Below, in pieces: positions 25,701-37,444 of a DNA stretch of 64,000 nucleotides. A program made the translations under genes and the position numbers. Under the pieces are notes generated by a model. That model made no database searches. It was given only the letters and a program-made list of their open reading frames with translations, and was not told the origin of the DNA. Source of the stretch: Bullera alba (taxonomy: Eukaryota > Basidiomycota > Tremellomycetes > Tremellales > Bulleraceae); NCBI GenBank assembly GCA_001600095.1, contig BCIX01000002.1:2604001-2668000 (forward strand), read 5' to 3'. The number at the start of each line of letters is the position of its first letter. Position 1 is the first letter of the stretch.

Positions 25701-28700
25701 TCCAAGTAAGCTAACATGATTGGCTCGTAGTACCCAAGAAGCTGACTCGTCTTAGATCCTCGACAATATCACGGACTTCTTCGACCTGGTTATAGACTTG
25801 ACTGATTTCTCAGCCTCGACGGAGCTGCCGATGACGTGGCTCAAGCGGTCAATACAGATGTGCCCACCAGGCATTCTCCCTTGCATCAACGTGAGTGATG
25901 TGAGCTGTGCATGACTAGGCGACTGATGTTATCTGTAGACCCTGGCGTTCTACAATCCAAACACCTATGCCAGACGCCGGATCAGGAGGATCATTGCAGA
26001 CCTGCTCACAGTCGGTGAGTCTACCGTCCGCCAATGTCATCTCTGTGGAGCCAAATCTGAATTTTTCAGCTCCTTCCGTTGGCAAAACGGTCGTCGCGGC
26101 CAGTAGTCCAGCGGAGCTGGCCGAGTTCATCACCTTCAGCAGCCTCGCATTGCCGGAGTACACAATGGCGCTGGCTTATGAAGCCGAACATGTCTTCACA
26201 AATCTCCTGATGTTGTCAGATCACGAACAGCAAATCCCGGTCGTGGTCAAGCTAGGTCACGACTGTATGCAGATCGCCTCTGTGAGTCGATCGGAGTCGC
26301 TGCCAGATCTCATTGCTAATGTACGATATCAGTGGAGAAAGCAGGATCTCACTGGGAATGTGAAGTCGTACATCATCGACGTCATCCAACTCAAGGACAT
26401 CGACGATATCCTCGCCAGTGGAGGTCTGCCCGGCGACCACCTGATAGTCAAGCACTCCCAGAATGAAGCCATCACTTTCATCTCTAAAAGTGAGTGTGAT
26501 TCTAATAAGCCCATTCTGGTGCTGATGTCTCTTGACAGAACGAAATGAGATGGCTCAGATAGTCCGAGCTGCTCGCTCTCGCCTGAGAGACGGCCCATCC
26601 GACGAGAGGACGATTCGTCCAAGTGACGTACCCGGAACCTTGCTCAATGTCGCCCTGCTCAACTTGTCGGCCAACGATGAATCACTCCGCTTGGGTGCCT
26701 ACAATCTCATCAACGAGCTCAGTCAGTTCTTCAAGTATGACCTCGTCTCGGGAGCTCTCAAAGTCTCAGGTGAGTCGATCGACACCTCAGGCTTCTGAAA
26801 TGTATGCTGAGACGTTATCAGCGGGTCTCAATATACCGAACAATTCCTTGAACTTTGTGCAAAATCTCAGCTCGGCGCTCGCCAAGTCTGCCCCTCATCT
26901 CACTCTTGAATTGCTCAAGGAGTGGACCATTGGTTTCAACAGAGGTGATCTGGCTCAAAAGACCGCCGGTCTCCACTACGTCGGTCCATGGATCCTAAAT
27001 CTCGAGCTGTTTGCAAAACCCTCTCGGGACGAGGGGATGCAGGCTGTGAAGCAGGTCGAAGAGATTGTCAGAGCACTGATCTCGGCTACCGTATCAGAGC
27101 GACGCGTGAGTCTGGGCCGCTGCGGATCCTCATATATCTGCTGACTAAAATTCACCCAGCGTCTACACCTTCTGATGCAGAAGCAAATCTGGCAATTGCT
27201 CGCATCTGGTCATGACACTTTGACGGACCTCGTCGTCAAGGAATTGCTGAGCACAGCAGTGGATGCTGGTCTGGGTTCGGAGAAGGCAGAGTGTGCCGCA
27301 GACATCCTAGTCTCCCTCGCTTCAACCGCCGTGAGGGGGAGAGTCATCGCCAAGCTCCGCAAGGTGAGATCATAGAGTACCGTATAGGAGAGATCGCTGA
27401 TATCAGGATTTAGACAATTGCGCAAACATACCTCAAGCCCACGACCAACTTGCTCGACAGCCCTGCATGGGAAGAGATCGCGATATTGTCAAGGATGACC
27501 ATGATGCTCACCTTCAACCCCCAATCCTCACTGGACGTACAGCTGTTCCTGCCTGAGCTATTCCACATCGTGACTCTGCTACTTGGTTCGGGACCCGTAC
27601 TGGTGCGACAAACGATCTACGGCATCGCGGTCAACATGGTCCAATCCCTCGCAGCAACCACAACACCTGGTGAAATGGACGCCCAGGCATTGCAGCAGCT
27701 ACTGGTCAGGCTGCAGATGCCGTCACTCGTTTCGGCTTTCGGGCTCGTCGCCGACTCGACATCCTTCGAGCTGATCGGTCTCCCGCCTGCCCATGGTTCC
27801 GAAGAGCATTTCTTGCAAGCTGTCGATAGGGTGACTAGCTTCCTGGCTGACCTTTTGGTCGCTGGCTCGGTATCGGAAGGTGAGTAAACTTGCCGGACTC
27901 AGGTCATGAGCTAACACAGTCATTGTCAGACTGCGCAAATGCATGGAGGGCGAGATGGATGGGACTAGTCGCTGCCACTTGCTTCCAGCATAATCCAGCC
28001 ACTCAACCCCAAGCGTTCACCGTGCTCGGTCATCTGGCGACTGATGAAGTGGACGACGACCTGGTGTACCAAATTCTTGTGGCGATGTCGACGACCCTGG
28101 CTCACTTCACGGAAGGCGACAATGTCCTCTTGATCAGCATGTTGCGGTGCCTGTCCAAAATCATCCCTGGGTTACTTCCGGAAAGTCGATATCCCGGCAG
28201 TCTGTTCTGGCTGGCTATTGGAGTGCTCCAGCTCAATTACATACCGCCCTTCTCCGCTGCCCTGGAGCTCCTGCAGGTTGCACTCAAGTGCATTGTGGCT
28301 CTGGCACCTACGACGCCGCTCATTAGCCTGCTGTTGACGACTCGAAACAGCGTGGGCGAGCCGGCCGGAAAGCTCGACCAAGTCAGTGGTGTCTCTTTCG
28401 ACAACGATATCTGCTTTTCCCTCGTCGGAGTCATCTTCAAAGGCCTTCGACATCCCTCGATAAGGGATCTAGCAATGAAGGTCCTCATGGAGTTCTTGCG
28501 ACTATCCGCCGCTAATACCCTCGATCCGGATTCACAAGGTCAGGCAAATGGCGCGGATTGTTCCAACGATAGCTCGCGCCGAGGAAGCAAGAAGGACCTC
28601 GTGCCTGAAGACAGCGTGGCGTTCTTCATGGCTTTACTACCTGTTGTCGCGGGCCAGCCAGAAGAGCTCAAGGCTTTGTTCGCAGCTGCGAATGTGGAAA

Positions 28701-29399
28701 TCCCAATATCGGTAGCACGAGATCTTCCGAATCTATCGGTATTGCCTTATCTCAACCTTCCGTGAGTCCACTCTTTGCAGACGTTGCGCTGTTGCTGATA
28801 CGGAAGTAGCGACAACTCATCCGCGCTTCTCCTCATCACTCTCGTCGTGACAATCTTGAACAATACTGTCGGCTCGGAGAGTGAAAAGATCGTCTTGTAT
28901 AGATTCTTGGCGGACGCTTCTGTGGAAATGCCCGAAGTCGTGGCTATGGCGTAAGTACAACTGCGTCAATGCTCTTGTTGTGCTTGCTGACCACTGTATA
29001 GCTATGACTCTCTGATACCCCGCATGACGGCTGTTCTGGCGACTACTACCACCGTTCCTATAATCACTTCTATCACCACAATACTCAACAAGGCCATGGT
29101 CGATCCCGCCTACAGCTTCCCCCAGAGCAGTCTCCTAACATCGGAATCACACACGTCTCTGCATCACAGGAGTCAATCGGGCAGTGTGAGCTCGCACCCT
29201 AGTATAGGCGCTGGAGCCCGGGAGCAGCTCCTGGAGGATATGGGTATGCGTGGATTGAGCGAGTTGACTTTTGTCAACGTCAAAATGGATCGGTGAGTGG
29301 TCATGCGTGTCTCATGACTAGGCGATGCTGACAGCGAGGTATAGGATCACTCCGACGGCGAAATGGGTCGCTGCGTTGATCGACTCTTTCACTGTCTAG
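19785..29399 (+). CDS. IRA1: Neurofibromin/IRA-type Ras GTPase-activating protein
   Basis: Thirty-one exons from 19785 to 29399 sum to 8073 nt (2690 aa); all junctions keep the frame. Boundaries include 19785-19985, 20047-20193, 20249-21391, 24341-24416, 24474-24662, 24724-25036, 27930-28761 and 29345-29399. The N-terminus has RLVNKLPCNSGTRLSIMEVD, typical of IRA/NF1. The RasGAP domain covers roughly residues 1250-1500: the arginine-finger loop SELFRANNFTTKI (about R1322), YIRATLQPLIHSLV, and the signature FLFLRFFCPAIVAPE, then FGNKEPHMKVLN. A Sec14-PH-like module follows (RRIFYFIVSRVGLLDYNLLAYHVFQ). It speeds GTP hydrolysis by Ras and so lowers cAMP/PKA and MAPK signalling in fungi. The 3' splice site of exon 4 is ambiguous by 3 nt (21428 or 21431). 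The symbol is by family; the NF1/IRA1/IRA2 distinction does not apply. Confidence 0.93.
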
Positions 29400-29603
29400 G
29401 GGGCTCTCGACAATGACTCGTGACCAGAACTGAAGAACTTGTATAATGACCTTCCTCTTGAACGATAAACGATATTTGGATCATGTTGAGACGCTTTTAA
29501 TGATATAATTGGAATGAATGCAGTCGTGTTATCGCACAAATCGTTTCACATTACGGCTACAACATGACTGCATCTTCTATCTCTCTGCTTCGCTTTCCGT
29601 ACC

Positions 29604-30673
29604 TTACACCTCCAGGATGCCCATCTCCCTCCATTTTTCGCTCAACTCGCTCACGCCCTGGCCCATACCCTGAGGCGTCATGAGATCTTTGATTACTAGC
29701 AGGTCAAACTCCTTGCCAAAAGCGAGGAAGTGAGCGAAGAGGGAGTTGAAGTGGGCTTCGATTGAAAGGTGGAGGATCTGCTCAAAGTGTGCGTGGTAGA
29801 TATGAGCGAATATCCTGAAGAGGTGTTTGTATATGTGTTTGGCGGTGTAAGCGAACGAGTTTGGGAACTCCCGGCCTGACGAAATCGTCAGCTTCATAGC
29901 CTCCTGCTCCTGCTGGGGAGCTCACCTGACTTTGTGGGGAAGACCGATTCATCGTCAAGTAGCTTCTGCAGCCATGACATGACGAAGTCGATGTAGGTGG
30001 GGGCAGGTAATGACACCATCTTCTGATTTTGATCCGGCCACAAGAAGTTCAGTCTGTCGATTCATGTTAGCTTCTGATATACTTTGTAGTAGCAAGTTTA
30101 ACTCACGTCGGACCTGCCGACATTGAAGGACAGTGGTTGAGAGTGCAGAAGTCGGTCAAAGCGCCATAGAAGTGATTCAAGTTGTGGTAGAAGTCGAACA
30201 CTAATGACTATGTCAGTACGGATAAAATCAAACGAGCAATGATACCAGCGATACGAAAAGCTCTAGTGGTATCTCGCTGTGTCTCTCCACTCACAGTTGA
30301 CGGCTACCCATTCGTTCACGTCGACATACTTGGGCGGAGCGACGATGGTCTTGAAACTGCCTTTCACCAGAGCGGCCTTGACGAACGGCTGGCATAGGTA
30401 CAATGGCTTTGGAGCGGATGGACTTGGCGGTGCACCAGTGAGTTCCGCTCCTGGAGACGGTAGAGGGTCAAAGAAGCCATTCTGACCACCTCCCTGTGGA
30501 GCGTTGATGGGTGAACGCTTGGGCGCTCGTAGACGGCTGTAGATAATCAGCTACGACCTCCTCTGCCTCATGTGAGGGATCCCCTTAGTCATGCCGGCCG
30601 AATATACTGCACAGGTATATCTCTGCTTGTAGCGGAGTTCGACTCACCCTATCGAGTTGAGAAAGCCGGACAT
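29604..30673 (-). CDS. MOB1: MOB1 kinase activator (Mob1/phocein family)
   Basis: Five exons: 30648-30673, 30295-30536, 30107-30200, 29926-30053, 29604-29875 (253 aa). After a proline/glycine-rich N-terminus the Mob domain begins near LVKGSFKTIVAPPKYVDVNEWVAVN. It continues with FYGALTDFCTLNHCPSMSAGP, TYIDFVMSWLQ, and FRIFAHIYHAHFEQILHL..AHFNSLFAHF. The Cys, Cys, His, His set that binds structural zinc in Mob proteins is present (CTLNHC and HIYHAH). Mob1 binds and activates NDR/LATS kinases (Dbf2/Sid2) in mitotic exit and septation. It converges on the RasGAP gene (204 bases between stops) and diverges from SRP9. The first coding exon has only 26 nt. Confidence 0.95.
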
Positions 30674-31144
30674 CGTTTGGAATAGGGCAAGTTCAGGTTC
30701 CGACGCTCAGCGCCTTGGTCGTATTGTTCGTTTCTTTGTTCGTGAATTTTCGTGCAGGTCGTATCGGTTGATTCCACTCTGGATCTCCTCGCTATCTCGT
30801 TTGCAATGTCCGCTTTCTTGTCGTCGCTGAGAAGTTGGTCACCATCGAGTTCCATGCTCAGCATCACCTCGCGATCGCGCACCCCGCGCGACGCGGTGGA
30901 TGCAACTGTGACGTGTGGAGCAGGAGGACGGAAGCAAATTTATCTGGTCGCCCGACATCCTCCTCCGGACCTCCAGGCCCAGCACCGTCGGTCCTTGCCT
31001 GTCTTTGCTATACGGTAACTTTGAGGTAGCTTGTAAGAAAGCAAGGACTACGAGTTGCAGCGACCATTCATCAGCAGAGGCTCAGCCTACGATCACCGGA
31101 CACTCTGGACAATAGCTAGAGAGAACGTAGGCCTGCAAGCGAGG
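30674..31144. promoter_or_regulatory. Divergent promoter between MOB1 and SRP9
   Basis: About 470 bases between two divergent ATGs. Several open frames exist but none has a family signature. No element could be named. Confidence 0.35.
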
Positions 31145-31762
31145 ATGGTGTACATCAAGAATTGGACGGACTTCGAGACAGTGCGTTAACTGTCGACTTC
31201 CCTTCAAGAGTCTGTCAAGCTAAACCGTTTCAGGCCGCGTCGGATGTTTACAAGAATGCACCAACGAGGGTGTGTCAACCCAGGAGCTACGGAAGTGTAT
31301 GACTGACACTGAGATCCTTCTTAGGCCAGATACTCAGTCAAATTCGTTCAGAAGACGGGACAGCTAGTATTGAAGGTGACGGACGACACGACGGTGAGTA
31401 ACTGCGTGTATCGGATCTAGGCTTCTCCGCAACCGATACCTTAGGCCTCGAGGTGCAGTGACTGACGCTGTCCTCCTAAGTGCATCATGTACAAGACATT
31501 CTCATCCATAGTCCTCAACCGATTTGAAGCCTTAAATCTACGCCTACTATCGCAAATAGCCAATGTCAAACCAAAACCTCGCCCCTCGATACCGGTGCCG
31601 GCTGGAATAGAACGAGCAGGGACACCAATGAGAGCAGGAACACCAGGTGCAGAAGGCGATGACCCGATGGAAGGGAGAGAAAGGGCAGGTACACCAGCAG
31701 CGGCACAGACACCGGGCGGTGCGGGCGCTGGAGGAAAGAAGAAGAAGAAGGGCAAACGGTGA
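31145..31762 (+). CDS. SRP9: Signal recognition particle subunit SRP9 with an extended C-terminus
   Basis: Four exons: 31145-31180, 31234-31269, 31325-31393, 31481-31762 (140 aa). The first 75 residues match SRP9: a WTDFETAASDVYKNAPTRARYSVKF helix-strand start, then LVLKVTDDTTCIMYKTF and a C-terminal helix. SRP9 pairs with SRP14 to bind the Alu domain of SRP RNA and slows translation during ER targeting. Animal SRP9 ends near residue 86. Here about 55 more residues follow, with three RAGTP motifs, Pro/Gly/Ala-rich spacing and a Lys-rich end (KKKKKGKR), comparable in kind to the longer fungal Srp21 proteins. The start codon lies next to the conserved N-terminal helix, so it is secure. Confidence 0.88.
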
Positions 31763-32006
31763 TCACAGGTGTAAAGGGCTCTGATAAGCAATGCATTGTA
31801 TAATAAGGCAAGTATCGATCATAAAAGGGAGACTCTGTGACACCTGAATACGATGTTGGCGAGGCGGAGGACATGGTCCACTCGCGAGGACAATAAGCCT
31901 CTTTGAGGTCTTCGAGGCGGACACTCATTCCTGATCAGGCCTTGTCCGACTTTGAGAGATTCCTCCCATCACTGAAATGGCAAGCTTTGAGCCCGAGGAG
32001 TGTAGC

Positions 32007-32507
32007 TCATCCCCTCTTCGTCTGTATTTGCGATGGCTCCGCCATAGATGCAAAACTGGGATCCTCACTGACTGGTGTATTAGCATTCAGTCGAAGACCT
32101 ATAGGTTCTGGAGGCACTGACCTGATGTCGGCGAAATAGTCCACAGTAAAGTCGAGGGAGTGAGCGATGTGTCTCCCCTATAGCTTCACCTCGTCAAGGG
32201 CCCGCTTGATCTGCTCTCCATTCTCCCTGACCGCATCGATTCTCCCGCCCAGCCTATCGCCCTCTCCTCTGTCCATCTTCAGGATATTCTGCCTCATGTC
32301 CCTTATATAGGCCTTACTCAGTCCTTGACTCGCCTCGTGATCGCCGCCGGAGGGTGTATATGTGTCGAGAAGCTCCAGAGCGGATCTCTTCGGCTGAGAC
32401 GTTGCCGTGGATGTATTGGAGCTTTGACGGCTGCTGAGCGTCTGAGGAGAGAGATGTCTGAGAGCGACAATGTCGGATGCCAGCTCAGCCCGAGTGGGAT
32501 GAGCCAT
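32007..32507 (-). CDS. Small protein of unknown function, probably coiled-coil
   Basis: ATG at 32505-32507. Read without splicing, the frame stops at a TAG (32178-32180) after 109 residues. The same frame continues past that TAG with HSLDFTVDYFADI, followed by a clean intron (32068-32121, GTCAGT, GCTAAT branch, TCAG) and a last exon ending at 32007-32009. The TAG itself forms part of a good 3' splice site (TTGAC...CTATAG), so a 54-nt intron at 32178-32231 (GTCAGG...CTATAG) gives an intact 130-aa protein from 32232-32507, 32122-32177 and 32007-32067. The N-terminal half is Ser/Thr-rich, and residues about 60-92 are helical and charged. I do not recognise the family. Both forms could be made by alternative splicing. 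Confidence 0.55.
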
Positions 32508-33675
32508 TGCTACTGCCGTGGAATACTAGAGTATATATCTGCTCGACCCAGGGGATCGACGGACAACGGTAAGTGGTCAGTAGTGTATCGTTGCCGGCGC
32601 CGCTACTGATGGGAGCCACGTGGTTAAAGTCACCCACGGTTGTGTGTCCGGCAGAGGCCGGCGATCAACCTGAACAGTGAACTTGGTCTTGAGCCGCAGG
32701 CCCGCAGCCATCGCGGTTGGATCGTTGTTGGATCGCGATCTATCGCGATGATACTGCTCGAGACCATCCAGTGTTCTAGCGTACCCGGTACCGCAACGGG
32801 GAATCTAAGTGCGCAGCGACCATTTTGCAAATAGATCAAGATGCGCGCACTTACGCATCTTTCCGTCGTCCGACAATCGGAGCTCGATGTCTTCACCAAA
32901 TTGTCGATGTCTCGCCTTCTCCTCGGTCCTCACTCAATATGACTTCTCTTGCGACACATAAGCCCAGCTGGGGTATCCATACTCAGTCCTTCGGCATGTC
33001 CTATCCTCAGCGGGTACGACAATGAATAGGGGTCGGCTGAAGAAGGGGTCGGTTCCTTTCACGCCCAATTCCGCTTTATTCAATCATTTCGTTGCCTCCT
33101 CAATGCCTTGAAAAGCCGAGCGGTCCGCAAGTATACCATCCTATGTCACTAGCACTCATATTGTACGGCTGACACTATTACGATATAGCTCGGAAACAGG
33201 GGACTGTATCTGGACAAGCCCAACCTCGGTATATCTGATCGCACTGACCGCCTTACGCCAGCTTCCCCTCTGTCACAGGCTCCCAGTGAATGCAGAATCC
33301 TCGGGGTACCTAGGTTTACCCTATTGACGCTCATGATGATCAGCCGCACTTCCTAAGTTGCCTTACCGCTCAGCACCGCCTCTCTGGATCACCTATCCGA
33401 TCGACCGTTAATACGCACCAACAACAGACAATCGCGGACTGATCAAGAGTTTTCCAGTGAAGACATCCTTTGATGAGCCTGGTCAATCTCTCGTCCTGTT
33501 GATTAAGGAATGAAATTCAAAGGAGCTTGCTGATCGCATCCAAGGGCGAGACTTAATCCATTCATCACCGTTGATGCTAGAGTGGACCACGACTGCAGTG
33601 CTAATATGTGCATATGCTAATACATAGAGTACAGTCGGATGTGACCCTCTCCAGTTTTCAGTCATACATCGCGCA
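32508..33675. other. Intergenic region, 1.2 kb, no gene seen
   Basis: Lies between two divergent genes. Short open frames occur on both strands but without introns in frame, family motifs or the codon bias of the neighbours. The only structure noted is the paired palindromic octamer at 32732-32749, listed separately. Confidence 0.3.
32732..32749. repeat. Two palindromic octamers ATCGCGAT spaced by 2 nt
   Basis: ATCGCGAT occurs at 32732-32739 and again at 32742-32749. Each copy is its own reverse complement. It lies about 230 bases upstream of the start codon of the small gene at 32007-32507, so it could be a binding site for a dimeric factor; this is inference only. Confidence 0.45.
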
Positions 33676-35154
33676 ATGGGACTACTCAACTTCTCCAGCA
33701 GCGAAGAATCACCACGACAACGAGTGGACGACACTGAAGCCCTACTGGGGAAAGATGCCGTTCCACAGGAGCAGCAGCCTATCACTCTCCCGTGGACCAA
33801 TTGGAGCAGACGCTCATTTGTAGCTAGCAAGCTGGTAAGTGACGGCGAGATCTACCCATTCCAATAATAGTGCCAATCGCTCACCACTATATCCAGGCCT
33901 GGATAGTCGGGTTGATCATCTGCGGCACTTTCCTTTCCCATGCCACGACCCGATGGCGTATCAAACCATCACCATATGCGGATCTCTCTCTGGTCCGTTT
34001 TCCTACCGAGTACTCCCGCATGTCACCCTCATCTCAATCAGCTAGCCAGTGGCAGGTCGACGTCACGACTCTGACTCGCTTCAGCCCTTCGCCTCCACCT
34101 CATACCCTCACTCGACTCGCTTGGGTCGTCTTTGTCTCGCCTGACCATGTGAACCACTACGCGGAGACACTGCAGACCTTATCGTGCTACGCCGCCCGTC
34201 ACGGAATATCCCTCTACATCGACTACAAGCTGCACGATAGTCGGCAATCCACCCTCAAAGCAAGGCATTGGAATGTCGCAAAATACCTGCGGTACCACCA
34301 GTGGATCATCGCAACCGACGCCGACATCTTTCTTGCCAACTCAGCAAAGGACATTCACTCCTTCATCGACAAAGCCGATCGGGATGGTATTGACTTCATC
34401 CTGTCCGATCGAAATTGGGAAGTCTGTGCATGTCTTTACTTCGTCAAGAACTCGGCAGGGGGTTGGCACATGCTTCGTCAGTGGTTGGCCTGGCGCCCTA
34501 GTCGATCTTACACCCCGAATTGGGACAATGGCGATCTCATGGAAATGTTCGCCGCCGCCACCACCGAAGGGAGTCCCATACTACACCCTAGCGGTCTGGG
34601 CAGGAACACCGAAGAGGCTATCGCCGCGGCCGACATCGACAACAGAGACTGTATCAACACAGGCGACTATGGCCGCTTTCCCGGGTGTATCGTGCCAACG
34701 TACTTCGATGCTGGCCGCTCGACGATTCCTACCAAGCCGTATTGGGACACCGAGCTGTTTAGCTGGACGAACGAGACGGTACACATCCGAGTGTACAGAG
34801 AGTACGGCGGACTGGTCAGAGATCACCCACAATCGGAAAGAGGTGCTCCCGCTGGCTATCTGAGCGGAGACTTTCTGTATCACGCATTGAAGACCGGAGA
34901 AACGCCAGGACCCGAGGCAGTCTTGTGCATGGGTATCGAGTGGAAATACGAACCAGCGTGAGTTCGCTCAAACCTCGCTCTATCGCTACGAAGGGAGCTA
35001 ATAGCCTCTCAGCGCCTCGCTGGACGACTTCGCGGCCTACTTGGTGGAGCAGGACCGCACGACGTGGTGGGCAGGATGCTGGAGCAAAGAAGGAGAGGAT
35101 CTATGTAGAAAGCAAGTCGAGCAGAGCCAGACCGCTCGTAGACTCATGTCCTAA
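33676..35154 (+). CDS. Putative type II membrane glycosyltransferase (GT-A type, DxD motif)
   Basis: Three exons: 33676-33834, 33897-34957, 35013-35154 (453 aa). A cytosolic tail of about 53 residues is followed by one membrane segment (AWIVGLIICGTFLSHA), which implies a Golgi or ER type II protein. The lumenal domain starts LAWVVFVSP and carries NVAKYLRYHQWIIATDADIFLAN, with a DAD motif at about D194-D196 of the kind that binds metal and nucleotide sugar. Later comes SDRNWEVCACLYFVKNS and NWDNGDLMEMF. The pattern resembles DUF273-like and other nucleotide-diphospho-sugar transferases, but I cannot assign the donor, acceptor or exact family. The C-terminal exon is rich in Trp and Cys (TTWWAGCWSKEGEDLC). 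The start is the first ATG and gives a sensible topology. Confidence 0.65.
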
Positions 35155-35342
35155 TTGAGCATGAGATTTTCATCTGTGCATGTAAATACACAATGACTAC
35201 GGGCTTTGGCCTGACACATGTGCATTCAGAGCGAATCGAGCGCGCTTCGCTCGAGCCAATCGGTCTCCCTCCACTTCAGCTCTTTCGGGGCGGACACAGT
35301 CAGCGCAACCACAAGTAGTCTACGAAGGAGGCCTCGAGAGAC

Positions 35343-37444
35343 TCACTGATCGTCAAGACCCTCCCAGAATCCATCGGGCAGCGGTACTCCTCTCTCGGCG
35401 ACGAATTCGGGATTGTCGAGCAGCCCAAGCTTTGCTAGAACCGCTCTCGCTTTAGGAATGTCGACCATGACTCCGTCAAAGAGGACCACGTTGCTCCATC
35501 GAGTCTCTCTACGAGGCTCGTATTCGGTCTCCGAAGCAGTTTCGTGCCGTTGAATGACACCTCCGCGCAATGGTGTTCCCCCCTTGAGGTCAGAAAGGCT
35601 CCTCCAGATATCAGGTTTACCCAAGTGACAATACAGCCAAAGTACGGAGCATTTGCGAAGAATCTGAACCGTTCTCCCAGAATGAGTCGGACCTTCGGTG
35701 AAATATGAGCGGAATGCTCCATAACACTCTTCTCTTCGGTTGACGCCATCACCAGACCCGGTGGTTTCGGACTTTGGCTCCTTGAGCTTTGAGGGGTCAT
35801 TAAAGTCGACATAGACGAAGAGCAAAGCCGAATGCTCGAGAAAGATGGTCGGCTCGATGACATGATTCGAAGCAGTGGGGCGGTCATGATAAGGCAGACC
35901 TCCGGTCATCAGGCGCAGGACCACCAGAGCAGGCAAACGTGACAAGAGGAGCGACTGCAGCAGGTTCATCAGAGCGCACCAAAGACATCTCAGGGCTCAC
36001 TCACTTTCACTTGTCCAGGTTGGGTGTAAACATCCACCGCTCTCACCGACAACGTCTTCAGGGTCGAACTATCCAGCGAGGGGAAAGGTATATCCAGAGG
36101 CCGCGTATACTGATCTTCCTCGATCTCGGTCCAAACAAGCGATCTCAGACTCTTCAGATCCCCCAGATGCCCGGCAATAGTCTTGGTTGCGAGTTGGTAC
36201 CTCTCAGCTTCTGATATTGGTTTGACCGAATGATGAGAGCTATCATGGGAGTATTCCGAATCCTCGGATGGAGTGGGACTAGAAGGGCGGAGTGCTCGGC
36301 GTGGACGACCTCCAAGAAACGGAAAACACCTGGAGATGTGGTGGTGAGGTGAGCAGGTTGGCGACTGTTTGCAAGCAATGCAGCGGCAAGCCCTGCAGAT
36401 ACACTTCCGTCAAGTTGAGCGGTGGTCCAGGATACGTAGTAGCCCAATCGCCAGGAGAGTGAAACCAGAGGTCGCCGAAAGCCATGCGTAAGGTCTGAAG
36501 CCTTGTTGCCGATCTGAGTAGGCGGGGTAGCCAATCCTGCCATGTGAGATGGTCTGGCCAAGGGTGGAAGCGGAGATGCCTGAGCACCGGCATGTTTTCA
36601 AGTGAGGACAAGATGGGTTCCAAGTCTTTTTCCTGCAGACTCGAGCGCTCCGCAGGCGTGGAGATACACACATCCTGGAGGTTGCCATTGACGAGGTCCA
36701 GGATAGACGCAAGATCGTCTTTGTTGCCCGGAGTGATGTGACAAGAAAGCTTTTTGTCGAGGGTCGACCTCTTGTGGTGGGATATGGCTTGGTGGGCTTG
36801 TCCTGCAAGATCTCGCAGGAGTACTTGCTCTTGACACTCCTTTTCGTGCTCGTGAAGAACGAACCAGCGCAGTCGCTTACCGCAAACCAGACAGGGTATG
36901 ACCCCTGGGTCCACGTCCTCATCGTTCGTGCCGTACTGGTAGTGGGACGGCACACTAGTGTAGGCGTGTTTTGTCAACCTGCGGAGGTCTATGGCCATGT
37001 GAGCGTAGAGATGCGATTCTGCCACCGATTTGAGCTGTTTTGAGGCGACAGCGAGGTCGAGCAGATCGTTCTGATCGAGTTCGACGACGATTCGGCCAAT
37101 GATCTCATTCGGGAGACGCTCCAGGGAGTTGAGAGTGTCTGGATGATGCAGCGATGTCGCTTCCTCATCTACAGCCGACTTTGAGTTGGCAGATCGGGCG
37201 TGACCCCCGTGGTATCGCCAGCTTGTCTTTCGTGAGGAAGCGATGTCGTTTGCAGTGGGGAGGACCGCATCGAACAGGCTGTAATTCTTCTGGAGTCGAC
37301 CGTGAGACTGAATGCTGATCAAATGGAAGGACGAGAGACCAATGTCAACATGAATGAGCTCACGCTTGCCTTCAGCAGTGACCACGGTCCATCAACCCAT
37401 TTCCCGAACGGACGATCGGGACCACGAGAGTGGAAGGTAGGCAT
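35343..37444 (-). pseudogene. F-box protein paralog A, one frameshift (F-box + C2HC finger + LRR-like)
   Basis: Model: 37364-37444 (ATG 37442-37444), 36005-37307, 35343-35954. The F-box is RLPNEIIGRIVVELDQNDLLDLA followed by LKSVAESHLYAHM. A finger CLVCGKRLRWFVLHEHEKEC follows, then an LRR-like region (LRHLRFHPWPDHLTWQDWLPRLL) and a C-terminal domain shared with paralogs B and C (LEHSALLFVYVD, VQILRKC, RWSNVVLFDGVMVD, FWEGLDDQ). The exons sum to 1996 nt, one base too many. The frame breaks in the Pro-rich stretch near 36245-36300, where SWRSSTPSTPP runs into a stop while the continuing frame gives SSPTPSEDSEYSHD and then AERYQLATKTIAGHLG. Introns at that point either fail the frame or remove the conserved SVSWR. 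It may be a young pseudogene or one sequencing error. Confidence 0.65.

Noticed and set aside
26282..26332. Reading through the 51-nt in-frame segment in the RasGAP gene as coding
   Set aside because: It begins GTGAGT and ends ATATCAG with a length that keeps the frame. The spliced product gives a smoother join (QIAS-WRKQDL), so it is treated as an intron, though retention cannot be excluded.
31566..31928. 120-aa minus-strand open frame overlapping the SRP9 3' end
   Set aside because: It is antisense to the SRP9 last exon, which has clear family sequence. The upstream part shows no splice-linked exon.
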